From the NCBI GenBank assembly GCA_963764315.1, contig CAVXSB010000007.1, positions 62,001 to 126,000 on the forward strand: a stretch of DNA of 64,000 nt, written 5' to 3'. Both the position numbers and the translations under genes were made by a program. The notes under the pieces are model-generated. The model worked only from the letters and a program-made list of their open reading frames with translations, had not been told where the DNA came from and made no database searches. Origin of the DNA: DATLWN01 sp963764315 (GTDB taxonomy: Bacteria; Pseudomonadota; Zetaproteobacteria; Mariprofundales; Mariprofundaceae). How positions within the stretch are numbered: position 1 is the first letter of the stretch; the number at the start of each line of letters is the position of its first letter. Shown piece after piece: positions 18,017-29,635 of the stretch.

Positions 18017-18666
18017 ATGGAAAGTCCCGGTTCGCGGCATCGCACCCGCATCAAGGTCTGCGGCATCACCCGTCGCCAGGACGCATTGTTGGCGGCCGTA
18101 CTCGGCGCCGATGCCATCGGCTTCGTCTTTTACGATCGTTCCCCCCGCTATATCGCTCCGGAGAAGGCCGCCGCCATCCTGCGCGCGCTGCCGCCCTTCG
18201 TTTCCGCCGTCGGCCTGTTCGTCAACCCGACCCAGGATGACATCGATACCACCCTCAAGCATTGCCCGCTGGACGTGTTGCAGCTGCACGGCGAGGAGAG
18301 CCCGGCGTTCTGCGAGGCGCAGGGCCGGCGGGTGCTCAAGGCTGTGCCCGTGTCCGGGCCCAAGGACCTGCAGCGGGCGCATCGCTACGATTGTTCGGTG
18401 CTGCTCGATGCGCGCGCCCCCCAGGGCGTGTACGGCGGTACCGGTACCCGCTTTGACTGGAAACTGCTGGACGGCTTCGCCCACCCCTGGCCGCTGATGC
18501 TGGCCGGGGGACTGGATGCGGACAATGTGGCCGAGGCGCTGGCGGTTCGCCAATGGTTTGCGCTGGATGTATCCTCGGGGGTCGAGGCCTTGCCCGGGGT
18601 CAAGGATGAGGGGAAGATGCGGGCCTTTTTTGACGCCGTTCGCCGGGCGGAGGAGCAGGAGCTACC

Positions 18667-18670
<4 letters not shown>
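18017..18670 (+). CDS. trpF: Phosphoribosylanthranilate isomerase
   Basis: Third dedicated step of tryptophan synthesis. It has 217 residues. Family motifs are IKVCGITRRQDA with the catalytic cysteine, FYDRSPRYI, VGLFVNP, LQLHGEESPAFC, the phosphate-binding LMLAGGLDADNV and DVSSGVEALPGVKD. It is followed by trpB with a four-base overlap, starting a trpF-trpB-trpA operon. trpC, trpD and trpE are not in the window. Confidence 0.97.
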
Positions 18671-19886
<1,216 letters not shown>

Positions 19887-19890
<4 letters not shown>

Positions 19891-20705
19891 ACCGCCTGGA
19901 GAAGGTTTTCGCAGGCTGCAAGGCAGAGCATCGCGCTGCCCTCATCGGCTATCTGACCGCGGGCGACCCGGATCCCGTCGCCTCGGACGGGATGTTGCAG
20001 GCGCTGGCGGCCGAGGTCGATGTGCTGGAGATCGGCATGCCGTTCTCCGACCCCATGGCCGACGGCCCTGTGATCCAGGCAGCCAGCGAGCGCGCGCTTG
20101 CCGCCGGCACGCACATGGACGATGTGTTCCGCCTGGCCGCCTCGGTGCGCCTGGCTCACCCGGATCTCGGCATCGTGTTGATGGGCTATGCGAACATCCC
20201 GTATACCATGGGCTTCGAGGCCTTTGCGGAGCGCGCGGCCCAAGCGGGTGTCGATGGCGTACTGCTGGTGGATATCCCGCCGGAGGAGTCCGGCATCTGC
20301 CTGCCGGCCTTCCGGGCGCATGGGTTGCACCAGATCTTCCTGCTGTCGCCGACCTCGACGGCGGCGCGCATCGATCTGGTGGCCGAGAACGGCGGTGGTT
20401 TTATCTATTATGTATCCCTGACCGGCATCACCGGTGCCGAGATGGGAGACGTGACCCAGGTGCGCGCCAGCGTGGAGCGTATTCGCGCACGCACGGACCT
20501 GCCGGTCTGCGTCGGCTTCGGCATCAAGGCCCCGACGCAGGCTGCCGCCATCGCCGCATTCGCCGACGGCGTCGTCGTCGGCAGCCATTTCGTGACCCAG
20601 CTTACGGCCCGTGGGGCCGATGTTCAGGCAGCAAGTGGGGCTATCAGGGCGGCGGCCGCCGCCATGCGCGGGGCCATGGTCTCCGCCGCGGGAGCGGACG
20701 CTTGA
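19887..20705 (+). CDS. trpA: Tryptophan synthase alpha chain
   Basis: Cleaves indole-glycerol phosphate and passes indole to TrpB. It has 272 residues. The catalytic glutamate is in VLEIGMPFSDPMADGP, the aspartate in GVLLVDIPPEE, and the flexible loop in YYVSLTGITGA. VCVGFGIKAPTQAAA and VVVGSHFV form the phosphate site. It overlaps trpB at its start and the metallo-beta-lactamase-fold gene at its stop, so all four genes look like one transcript. Confidence 0.97.
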
Positions 20706-21481
20706 AGATTCGGGTACTGGGTTGCTATGGCGGGCAATTGTTGGGATTCCATTTGACCTCGTTTCTGGTCAACGAATCCATCCTGCTCGATGCGGGCTGC
20801 CCGACCGAGGCCCTGCGCCTGGAGGAGCAGCACCGCATCCGCCACCTGTTCGTCTCCCATACGCACCTGGACCACATCAAGGACATCGGCTTTCTTGCCG
20901 ATAACCGCTCGCTCAAGCGCATGGGGGGGGCTGCAGACTGCCTGACCGTCTACAGTCTGCAGGAGAACCTCAAGGCCCTGCAGACGCATTATCTGAACGA
21001 TTGCGTGTGGCCGGATTTCACGCGCCTGCCAACGGCTGAGGATCCGATTCTGCGGCTGCAGGCGATTGCGCCGGGGAAGGCGATCACGGTCGACGGCGTG
21101 TCGGTGACACCGATCCCGGTCAATCATCCGGTGCCCTGCACCGGTTTCCTGCTCGAACAGGCCGGCGTGCAGTTCCTGTACACGGCGGACACCGGGCATA
21201 CGGACGAGATCTGGCAGGTGGCCAACGCCCAGCCCAACCTGAAGGGCATCATCCTCGACTGTTCCTTCCCCAACGCCTACCAGCGGCTGGCCGATGTCAG
21301 CGGGCACCTGACCGCGAACGGTGTGGCCGCCGAGCTGGAAAAGCTGGCACGGCTGGGCGAGATCCCGGTTTATCTCTATCATATGAAGCCGGAGATGGTG
21401 AATGTGATGGCGGCCGAGATCGAGAATCTGAACATCCCGCACCTGCGCATGCTGTCGCAGGTCGACGAACTTCTGCTCTAG
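20702..21481 (+). CDS. Metallo-beta-lactamase-fold hydrolase, class II cyclic-nucleotide phosphodiesterase-like
   Basis: Soluble metal-dependent hydrolase of 259 residues. The metal site is SHTHLDHIKDIGFLADN at about residues 57-73, with later ligands in PVNHPVPCTGF and LYTADTGHTDEIW. The HxHLDH form and overall size resemble class II cAMP phosphodiesterases (yeast PDE1, bacterial CpdP). The start is a TTG overlapping the trpA stop; no ATG is in frame before residue 70. Its place between trpA and accD is unusual, because these genes are often adjacent in related bacteria. Its substrate is not known; a cyclic-nucleotide role is inference. Confidence 0.8.
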   Translation: MKIRVLGCYGGQLLGFHLTSFLVNESILLDAGCPTEALRLEEQHRIRHLFVSHTHLDHIKDIGFLADNRSLKRMGGAADCLTVYSLQENLKALQTHYLNDCVWPDFTRLPTAEDPILRLQAIAPGKAITVDGVSVTPIPVNHPVPCTGFLLEQAGVQFLYTADTGHTDEIWQVANAQPNLKGIILDCSFPNAYQRLADVSGHLTANGVAAELEKLARLGEIPVYLYHMKPEMVNVMAAEIENLNIPHLRMLSQVDELLL

Positions 21482-21499
21482 GATCAGGGAAACGCGCAT

Positions 21500-22357
<858 letters not shown>

Positions 22358-22376
22358 CCCGCCCCGCGGGGCTTTG

Positions 22377-23525
22377 ATGGGCGCCAAACCCACAACGATC
22401 GAGGGCTGGCTGGAGCAACTGGGCGCGCCTGCCGCCGATCGCGATTACCAGCCGGGGCATGCGCGCATGCAGGCCTTGCTGGCTGGCCTTTCCCTGCGCC
22501 GCCCGCCGCTTCGCATTCGGGTGGCCGGCACCAACGGCAAGGGCTCGACGGCGACGATGCTGGCCGCCGGCCTGAAGACCGGCGGCTACAGGGTGGGGCT
22601 GTATACCTCGCCGCATCTGTATCACTTCCATGAGCGCATCCGTATCGATGGCCGAGAGGCGGATGACGCGGCGCTTGCCGACTGCCTGGAGCGGCTGATG
22701 CCACGGGCGCTGGCTATCGGCGCCTCCTATTTCGAGGTGGCCACGGCCATGGCCCTGGCGCTTTTCTCTGAGGCGATGGTCGATGTCGAGATCCTCGAGG
22801 CCGGGGTCGGGGCGCGGCTGGACGCCACCACGGCCGTGCCGGCCGAAGCGGCGGTGCTGACCCCGATCGGCCTGGATCACCAGGCATGGCTCGGTGATAC
22901 GCTGGCGGCGATCGCCGACGAGAAGGCTTGGGCCATGCACGGCTGCCGTCTGGCGTTATCGGCCCCGCAGCTGCCCGAGGTATTGGGCGTGCTGCGCGCG
23001 CACCGTCCGGATCTGGCCGTGCTGGAGCCTGCGGATATCGAGGCCATGCCTAGGCTCAGCATGCATGGGGAGCATCAGCGGCTGAATGCCGCCCTGGCCT
23101 GGCGCATGATTCGTATGCTGGCGGAGGCGGATATGGTCGTGCCCGGGCCGCAGGCGCTGACCGCCATCGCCGGTGCCGAGCTGGCGGGTAGGCTGCAGTG
23201 CATCGACCGGGACGGGCGGCGCATCTGGCTGGATGCGGCGCATAATATGCATGCGGTCGCGGCGCTGCTGCCCAGCCTGCGCGCGATCGCCCCCTTCGCG
23301 GCCATCATTGTGTTGACGCGCGCGGATCGCGATCTGTCGGATGCCGCGTCGCTATTGCGTCCCCTGACCCGGCACCTGGTCATCGGGCGGGGCAACGATC
23401 GCGCGGATGTGTACCGGGCGCTGGAGGAAGGCATCGCGGCCGGGGAGGGCCGGGATGTTCTGATCATGGGTTCGTTCGGCACCCTCTCGCTGGCCAGCGA
23501 TTGGCTGCAGGATCGTTCAGGCTAG
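22377..23525 (+). CDS. folC: Dihydrofolate/folylpolyglutamate synthase
   Basis: Adds glutamate to dihydropteroate and to folates. It has 382 residues, slightly short for the family (about 400-430), mostly at the C-terminus. The P-loop is VAGTNGKGSTATML. LYTSPHLYHFHERIRI and the metal-site EAGVGARLDATTAV are intact. IGLDHQAWLGDTLAAIADEKAW and WLDAAHNMHA are also as expected. The ATG at 22377 follows a small GC palindrome (GCCCCGCGGGGC); the frame upstream overlaps accD. It is convergent with ilvN, overlapping it by four bases. Confidence 0.95.
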   Translation: MGAKPTTIEGWLEQLGAPAADRDYQPGHARMQALLAGLSLRRPPLRIRVAGTNGKGSTATMLAAGLKTGGYRVGLYTSPHLYHFHERIRIDGREADDAALADCLERLMPRALAIGASYFEVATAMALALFSEAMVDVEILEAGVGARLDATTAVPAEAAVLTPIGLDHQAWLGDTLAAIADEKAWAMHGCRLALSAPQLPEVLGVLRAHRPDLAVLEPADIEAMPRLSMHGEHQRLNAALAWRMIRMLAEADMVVPGPQALTAIAGAELAGRLQCIDRDGRRIWLDAAHNMHAVAALLPSLRAIAPFAAIIVLTRADRDLSDAASLLRPLTRHLVIGRGNDRADVYRALEEGIAAGEGRDVLIMGSFGTLSLASDWLQDRSG

Positions 23526-24019
23526 CCCTCGACGGTGAAGCCGCTGGCCCCCCGGCGCATGCCGACCGGGCCGGTGCGCGTCATCTCGATGATGCCGAGC
23601 GGTGCCAGCATGCGCAGGAAGGCCTCGAGCTTGTTGGCCTTGCCGGTCAGTTCGATGGTGTAACTGCTCTCCGAGACATCGACGACCTTGGCGCGGAACA
23701 CGTCGGCCATGCGCAGCACCTCGGCGCGCATCTCCTCGGTGGCCTTGACCTTGACCAGCAGCATCTCCCGTTCCATATGCTCGGTCTGGGAGATGTCCTC
23801 GGCCTTGATCACCGGAATCAGCTTGTTCAGCTGCTTCTTGATCTGTTCGACGACGCGTTCGTCGCCGCGCGTGACCAGCGTCATGCGGCTGACCGTCGGG
23901 TCCAGCGTCGCCGCCACGTTCAGGCTCTCGATGTTGTAGCCGCGCGCCGAAAACAGGCCGGCCACGCGCGTCAGTACGCCGAACTCGTTCTCGACCAGGA
24001 CGGTGATTACATGCCTCAT
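23522..24019 (-). CDS. ilvN: Acetolactate synthase small (regulatory) subunit
   Basis: Regulatory partner of IlvB; carries the valine feedback site. It has 165 residues: an N-terminal ACT domain with ITVLVENEFGVLTRVAGLFSA at residues 5-25 (the NEFGVL motif) and a second conserved half around ELTGKANKLEAFLRML. It resembles IlvH/IlvN of the longer type. The start overlaps the ilvB stop by four bases, so the two are translationally coupled. No ilvC follows. Confidence 0.96.
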   Translation of the reverse strand: MRHVITVLVENEFGVLTRVAGLFSARGYNIESLNVAATLDPTVSRMTLVTRGDERVVEQIKKQLNKLIPVIKAEDISQTEHMEREMLLVKVKATEEMRAEVLRMADVFRAKVVDVSESSYTIELTGKANKLEAFLRMLAPLGIIEMTRTGPVGMRRGASGFTVEG

Positions 24020-25716
24020 GCCAGCACCATCTCATTCAGCGCCGCCCCGGCCGGCACCATCGGGTAGACGTTCTCTTCCTTGGCCACGACGAAATCGATG
24101 ACCGTGAAGCTGTCCCGGTTCTTCAGCGCCTTGGCGATGACGGCCTCGACCTCCGCCGGCTTGGTGACGCGGAAGCCGGCGCCGCCGTAGGCCTCGGCCA
24201 GCTTGACGAAATCCGGCAGCGAATCCGAATACGAATGCGAATAGCGCGACTCGTAGAACATCTCCTGCCACTGGCGCACCATGCCCATATACGAGTTGTT
24301 CAGGATGGCGACGATGACCGGCAGCATGTACTGCTTGGCCGTGGCCAGCTCCTGAATCGTCATCTGGATGGAGGCATCGCCGGCCACGTCGATGACGATG
24401 GCGTCCGGGCTGCCGATCTGGGCGCCGACCGCGGCCGGCAGGCCGAAGCCCATGGTGCCCAGACCGCCGGAGGTGATCCAGCGATGCGGCTTGTTGAAGC
24501 CATAGTGCTGTGCCGCCCACATCTGGTGCTGGCCGACCTCGGTGGAGATGATGGCATCGCCCTTCGTCAGCTCATGCAGCTTCTTGATCACATACTGCGG
24601 CTGGATCGGGCCGTCCATGTCCTGCTCGAAATGCAGGCAGTCCTTGGCCCGCCATTCGTTGATCTGGTGCCACCAGACGGCCAGCGCCGAGGCGTCCGGC
24701 TCGGAATCACGGCGCTCCAGCTCCTTCAGGATCTGGCCCAGCACGATGCCGACATCGCCGACCACCGGCAGGTGCGCGAACACGTTTTTCGAGATCGACG
24801 ACGGGTCGATGTCGATGTGGATGATCTTGGCGTCCGGGGCGAAGGCATCCAGGCGGCCGGTGACGCGGTCGTCAAAGCGGGCACCGATGGAGACCAGCAG
24901 GTCGCTGTGCGTGACCGCCATGTTCGCCTCGTAGGTGCCGTGCATGCCGAGCATGCCGACAAAGCGCTCGTCGTCGTGCGGGAAACCGCCCAGGCCCAAC
25001 AGCGTGTTGGTCACCGGGAAGTTCAGCCGGTGGGCGAGCTTCACGAGCTTCTCCGGGGCGCCCTGCGAGTTGAGCACACCGCCGCCGGTGTACAGCACCG
25101 GCCGTTTGGCGTTCAGCAGGGCGGTGACGACCTTCTTGATCTGGCCATGGTGTCCCTTGGTCACCGGCTTGTAGGAGCGCATCTCCACCGTTTCCGGGTA
25201 TTGGAACTCGCACACGGCGGTGCTGACATCCTTCGGGATGTCGACGAGCACAGGGCCAGGGCGGCCGGTGGTGGCGATGTGGAAGGCCTTGCGGATGGTC
25301 GGTGCCAGTTCCTCGACCGATTTGACCAGGAAGTTGTGCTTGGTGGCCGAGCGTGTCAGGCCGACGGTGTCCGCCTCCTGGAAGGCGTCGTTGCCGATCA
25401 TGTTGGTGGCGACCTGGCCGGAGAAGCACACGGTCGGAATCGAGTCCATGTAGGAGTCCATCAGGCCGGTGACGGCATTGGTGGCGCCGGGGCCGGAGGT
25501 CACGAGCGCCACGCCGCACTTGCCGGTGGAGCGGGCATAGCCGTTGGCCGCATGCAGGGCAGCCTGTTCGTGGCGCACCAGCACATGTTTGAACAGCGGC
25601 TTCTGGAAGATGGCATCGTAGATCGGCAATACGGCGCCGCCGGGATAGCCGAAGATGGTATCCACGCCCTCGCGCTTCAGGCATTCGACAAAGATTTCCG
25701 CGCCGGTCAGTTTCAT
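24016..25716 (-). CDS. ilvB: Acetolactate synthase large subunit
   Basis: Thiamine-diphosphate and FAD enzyme that makes acetolactate, the first common step of valine and leucine synthesis. It has 566 residues, standard length. GYPGGAVLPIYDAI and the catalytic glutamate in RHEQAALHAANGYAR are at the N-terminus. The ThDP motif spans VAGDASIQMTIQEL to ILNNSYMGMVRQWQ. ATG 25716 (MKLTGAEIFVECL) fits the family better than the in-frame extension upstream, which would overlap the promoter. Confidence 0.97.
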   Translation of the reverse strand: MKLTGAEIFVECLKREGVDTIFGYPGGAVLPIYDAIFQKPLFKHVLVRHEQAALHAANGYARSTGKCGVALVTSGPGATNAVTGLMDSYMDSIPTVCFSGQVATNMIGNDAFQEADTVGLTRSATKHNFLVKSVEELAPTIRKAFHIATTGRPGPVLVDIPKDVSTAVCEFQYPETVEMRSYKPVTKGHHGQIKKVVTALLNAKRPVLYTGGGVLNSQGAPEKLVKLAHRLNFPVTNTLLGLGGFPHDDERFVGMLGMHGTYEANMAVTHSDLLVSIGARFDDRVTGRLDAFAPDAKIIHIDIDPSSISKNVFAHLPVVGDVGIVLGQILKELERRDSEPDASALAVWWHQINEWRAKDCLHFEQDMDGPIQPQYVIKKLHELTKGDAIISTEVGQHQMWAAQHYGFNKPHRWITSGGLGTMGFGLPAAVGAQIGSPDAIVIDVAGDASIQMTIQELATAKQYMLPVIVAILNNSYMGMVRQWQEMFYESRYSHSYSDSLPDFVKLAEAYGGAGFRVTKPAEVEAVIAKALKNRDSFTVIDFVVAKEENVYPMVPAGAALNEMVLA

Positions 25717-25756
25717 GATCATCGCCTTCGTTGCCCACAGAGAATGCAGACCGGCG

Positions 25757-25785
25757 AACATAGGCAGGGTGCCCATATGTGTCAA
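25757..25785 (-). promoter_or_regulatory. Sigma70-type promoter of ilvBN
   Basis: On the minus strand a consensus TTGACA (25780-25785) is followed after exactly 17 bases by TATGTT (25757-25762). Transcription would begin near 25750, leaving a leader of about 34 bases. That is too short for a classical peptide attenuator, so control is probably through IlvN feedback or an unseen regulator. Confidence 0.65.
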
Positions 25786-25801
25786 GCGCGAAGGCTTGGG
25801 A

Positions 25802-26275
25802 TTAAAGGCTTTCGCGTGCTTCCGCCACGGATTCCAGGGAGCGGGTCATGAGGATGGCATCCTCGCGTCGGGACTGCCCCGGCAGCGGCGGGTAATAGGT
25901 CTTTCTGCGGCCGACGGTATGAAAGCCCAGGGCGGCGTAGAGCTGTTGCGCCGGCCCATTGGAGGCCCGCACCTCCAGGTAGATGGCGGATCGTCCGGCC
26001 TTGTCGGCGAACAGGCGGTGGCCGAGGCGCATGGCCAGGCCCTGGCGCTGGTGGTCCGGGTGTACGGCGATCTGCAGCAGGTGCACCTCGTCGGGGGTAT
26101 CGTGGCTGAGCAGGTAGGCGACGATGCGCTTGTCGTCCTCGGCCACCAGTAAGGCGTGGCCGGAGCGCAACGCTTGCAGCATGCTCCGCTCCGACCAGGC
26201 CTCGGGCAGCAACAGCCGGTTCAGGTCATAGACGGCGGGCAGGTCCGCCTCGGTTCCCGGCCGGATGTCGATCAT
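25802..26275 (-). CDS. rimI: Ribosomal-protein-alanine N-acetyltransferase-type GNAT
   Basis: GNAT acetyltransferase of 157 residues. The acetyl-CoA loop is VHPDHQRQGLAMRLGHRL, followed by IYLEVRASNGPAQQLYAALGF, as in RimI, which acetylates the N-terminus of ribosomal protein S18. The protein ends with the RimI-like KTYYPPL and a DAILMTRSL strand. Its ATG overlaps the topA stop. The substrate cannot be proven from sequence, because other N-terminal acetyltransferases look similar. Confidence 0.85.
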   Translation of the reverse strand: MIDIRPGTEADLPAVYDLNRLLLPEAWSERSMLQALRSGHALLVAEDDKRIVAYLLSHDTPDEVHLLQIAVHPDHQRQGLAMRLGHRLFADKAGRSAIYLEVRASNGPAQQLYAALGFHTVGRRKTYYPPLPGQSRREDAILMTRSLESVAEARESL

Positions 26276-28554
26276 GCCTCCTCGGGCGGGGAGACCTGCT
26301 CCTTCCAGTCGCAGTCTTCGCTCGCGCAGATATGCTCGGTGCCGCGCCGCTTCGTGACCTTCTCGGTGACGAAGGGGGCGCCGCACTCGGGGCAGGGGCG
26401 GTTCACGGGCTTGTTCCACAGTGCGTTCTTGCATTTGGGATAGGTCGAGCAGGAGTAGAAGATCTTGCCGCGCCTGGACTTCTTCTCGAGGAAGGTGCCC
26501 TTGCCGCAGACCGGGCAGGCGATGCCGGTATCCTTCGGCTTCTCCAGCGGCTGGATATTCTTGCATGTCGGGTAGTTCGAGCAGCCGAGGAAGGGGCCGA
26601 AGCGCCCCTGCTTGATCTCCATCTGGGCGCCGCACTTGTCGCATACCTGGTCGCTCATCTGCTTCGGCTGTTCCTCGGCCGGCTCGCCGTTCTTGGCCAG
26701 CGGCCGGCTGAACTTGCATTCGGGATAGCCGGTGCAGGCCAGGAAGCGGCCGAAGCGGCCGAGCTTGATGGCCAGCGGCTTGCCGCACTCCGGGCAGATC
26801 TCGTCGGTCTCCTCGTGCGTGACGTCCGAGCGTTTGACGTTCTCCTGGGTTTCGTCGACCTTGGTCTTGAACGGGGTCCAGAATTGGCGCAGCAGCGGTT
26901 TCCAGGCCTGTTCACCGCGGGCCACGGCATCGAGCTTGGACTCGACGTCGGCGGTGAAGCCGGTATCGACAATGTCCGGGAAGTACTTGGTCAGGAAGCG
27001 ATTGACGACCTCGCCGGTATCGGTGGGCACGAAGCGCTTCTTCTCCATCTCCACGTATTTTCGTTCCCGGAGTACGTTGAGGATCGAGGCATAGGTGGAG
27101 GGGCGGCCGATACCGTGTTCCTCCATCTCCTTGACCAGCGTGGCCTCCGAATAACGCGGTTTCGGTTCGGTGAAGTGCTGGCTGGCATCGGCCTGGCGCA
27201 CGGTGATGGCCTGGCCCTCGGCCAGCGGCGGCAGCATCGACTCCTGATCCTTGTTGTCGGTCGGTTCGTCGCGCCCTTCCTCGTAGAGTTTGCGGAAACC
27301 GGGGAAGGCGAGGGTGGAGCCTGTGGCGCGCAGCGTCACGCCATCGGAGGTGATGTCGGCGCGCACCTGGTCGATAAGCGCCGGCGCCATCTGGCTGGCC
27401 ACCGCCCGCTGCCAGATCAGGGTGTACAGCCGCCAGGCATCGTGATCGAGCATGGCGCGCATTTGCTCCGGGGTGCGCTCGACGGCCGAGGGGCGGATGG
27501 CCTCATGCGCCTCCTGGGCATTGCGGCTGCTGGTCTTGAAGCGGCGCGGTTTGGCCGGCAGGAAGGCGGCATCGAACTGGTTTCCGATATAGTCGCGGAT
27601 GTCGGTGATGGCATCCTCGGCCAGCGACACCGAGTCGGTACGCATATAGGTGATCAGGCCGACACGCTCCCCATCCACCTCCGCGCCCTCGTACAGGCCT
27701 TGGGCCAGCTGCATGGTCTTGCGCGCGGTGAAGCCGAGCTTGCGCGCCGCCTCCATCTGCAGCGAGGAGGTGATGAACGGCGGGGAAGGCTGCTGCCGCT
27801 TCTGGTTCTTTTCGACCGAGGCGACCCTGTAGTCGCCGGCCTGCACGCGGTTGGCGGCGGTGCGGGCGGTGACGCCGTCGGCCAGGTCGAACTTGCCGAG
27901 ATTCTTGCCATCCAGCGCATGCAGCTTGGCGGCGAAGCGCTGATCGTCCGCATCGCAGGCCGCCTCCACCGTCCAGTATTCTCTGGGCTGGAAGTCGCGG
28001 ATATGCTGCTCGCGCTCGCAGATCAGGCGCAGCGCCACCGACTGTACACGCCCGGCGGACAGGCCGCTGCGGATCTTGCGCCACAGCAATGGGGACAGCG
28101 TAAAGCCGACGAGGTAGTCCAGGGCACTGCGCGCCTGCTGGGCATCGACCAGCTGCATATTGATCTGGCGCGGGTGGCTCACGGCCTCGTCGATGGCCTT
28201 CTTGGTGATTTCGTTGAAGGTGATGCGGCTGATGTCCTTGCCATCCAGCGCCCCGCGCTGGCCGAGCTCGTCGGCGACATGCCAGGCGATGGCCTCCCCC
28301 TCGCGGTCGAGATCGCTTGCCAGGATCAGGCCGTCGGCCTTGACCAGGGCCTTCTCGATGGCATCCAGCCTTTTCTCCTTGTCGGCGATGACCTCATAGG
28401 TGACGGCGAAGTCGTGCTCCGGGTCCACCGAGCCGTCCTTTTTCGGGAAGGCACGGACATGCCCGTACGAGGCCAGGACCTTGTAGTCCTTACCCAGATA
28501 TTTCTCGATGGTTTTGGCCTTGGCCGGTGATTCCACCACGACGACTGCGCGCAT
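26272..28554 (-). CDS. topA: DNA topoisomerase I
   Basis: Type IA topoisomerase of 760 residues that relaxes negative supercoils. The Toprim start is VVVVESPAKAKTIEKYLG and the acidic motif ASDLDREGEAIAW. The active tyrosine lies in GLITYMRTDS. The C-terminus carries four C4 zinc-ribbon repeats beginning CPECGKPLAIK, CDKCGAQMEIK, CPVCGKGTFLE and CPECGAPFVTE, the last with a CASEDCDW variant. ATG 28554 overlaps the reconstructed dprA stop (TGATG), which supports this start. It is followed by rimI in the same transcript. Confidence 0.97.
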   Translation of the reverse strand: MRAVVVVESPAKAKTIEKYLGKDYKVLASYGHVRAFPKKDGSVDPEHDFAVTYEVIADKEKRLDAIEKALVKADGLILASDLDREGEAIAWHVADELGQRGALDGKDISRITFNEITKKAIDEAVSHPRQINMQLVDAQQARSALDYLVGFTLSPLLWRKIRSGLSAGRVQSVALRLICEREQHIRDFQPREYWTVEAACDADDQRFAAKLHALDGKNLGKFDLADGVTARTAANRVQAGDYRVASVEKNQKRQQPSPPFITSSLQMEAARKLGFTARKTMQLAQGLYEGAEVDGERVGLITYMRTDSVSLAEDAITDIRDYIGNQFDAAFLPAKPRRFKTSSRNAQEAHEAIRPSAVERTPEQMRAMLDHDAWRLYTLIWQRAVASQMAPALIDQVRADITSDGVTLRATGSTLAFPGFRKLYEEGRDEPTDNKDQESMLPPLAEGQAITVRQADASQHFTEPKPRYSEATLVKEMEEHGIGRPSTYASILNVLRERKYVEMEKKRFVPTDTGEVVNRFLTKYFPDIVDTGFTADVESKLDAVARGEQAWKPLLRQFWTPFKTKVDETQENVKRSDVTHEETDEICPECGKPLAIKLGRFGRFLACTGYPECKFSRPLAKNGEPAEEQPKQMSDQVCDKCGAQMEIKQGRFGPFLGCSNYPTCKNIQPLEKPKDTGIACPVCGKGTFLEKKSRRGKIFYSCSTYPKCKNALWNKPVNRPCPECGAPFVTEKVTKRRGTEHICASEDCDWKEQVSPPEEA

Positions 28555-29635
28555 CAAATCTCCTGGACGAGCATATAGCGGTCGCCGGGCAGTCTGTCGA
28601 TCACGCCCCGAAGTTCAAGGGCGAGCAGTACCGGGACAGCTCTGGAAGCTCCATTTGGCACTGCTCGCACAGCGCGTCGACATGCGCGATGCCCTGTTTC
28701 AGCACGGCCAGCAGCGCCGCCTCGGCCTCCGTCGCCGGCGTATAGCGGGGGGCGGGGGCGCCGGGCTCCCAGCCCAGTGCCGCGGCCACCGTCGCCGCAC
28801 TGTCGGCGAGTATGGCGCCGTCACGGATCAGGTGGTGACAACCCGTATGGTTGCCGCCGAGCACCGAGCCGGGCACGGCGAACACCTCGCGACCGTAGCT
28901 CGCCGCCCGCTGGGCGGTGATCAGGCTGCCCGAGCGTGCGTCGGCCTCCATGACGATGGTGGCCGGGCTCAGGGCGGCGATGATGCGGTTGCGTCGCGGG
29001 AAATGTTCGGGTCGGGCCGGGGTGTCGGGTGTGAACTCGCTGATGACGCAGCCATGGGCGGCGATTGCCTCGATCTGGCGGCGCTGTTCCTCGCGGTCCA
29101 CGGCCAGGAGGCCGCAGCCGAGCACGGCCACAGTCTCCCCATTCGCATCGATGGCACCGGCGTGGGCGGCGGCATCGATGCCCTGGGCCAGGCCGCTGAC
29201 GATGACAACGCCCTGTGTTGCCCACTGGAGGCACCAGCGCCGGGTCAGCAGGCGCCCTTCGCGCCCGGCGCGGCGGGCACCGACGACGGAGAGCATGCGT
29301 TCCCGGTGAAGCGCCGCCATGTCGCCGATGCCGTAAAGCACCAGCGGCGCGTCTGCAGCGGCCTTCAGGGGTGCGGGATAATCGGGATCGTCGATGCCGA
29401 GCAGCCGGATGCCATGCTGTGCACAGGATTCCAGGATGCGTTCGCCCCGGCGATCGTCGCTGGCGGTGAGTGCCTGCAGCAGCGCCGGTCCGATGCCTTC
29501 GCATGCCGCCAGGTCCTTGGGGCTGGCCTGCCACAGGGCCGCGGCCGATCCGAAGGCCTCGATCAGCTGGCGGCCGGTGACGGGCCCGATGCCGGGAATC
29601 AGGCTCAGGCGCAGCAGGTGCCGGATTCGCTCTAT
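28554..29635 (-). CDS. dprA: DNA-processing protein DprA (frameshift near 3' end, no standard start codon)
   Basis: Loads RecA onto incoming single-stranded DNA during natural transformation. The Rossmann-like DprA domain is complete: LGIDDPDYPAPL, VVGARRAGREG, VSGLAQGIDAAAH, FPRRNRIIAALS and DARSGSLITAQ. The frame as read stops at 28601, but one added base near 28634 restores a C-terminal winged-helix ending LLALELRGVIDRLPGDRY, with a stop overlapping topA. That gives about 360 residues, the family size. The N-terminal helix-hairpin part (LRLSLIPGIGPVTGRQLIEAFG) has no ATG, GTG or TTG in frame; an ATA overlapping the LysM stop is the best candidate. ComM in this window also serves transformation. 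Confidence 0.85.

Noticed and set aside
26332..28530. 732-residue plus-strand open frame over topA
   Set aside because: Antisense shadow of topA; no recognisable motif and no ribosome site.
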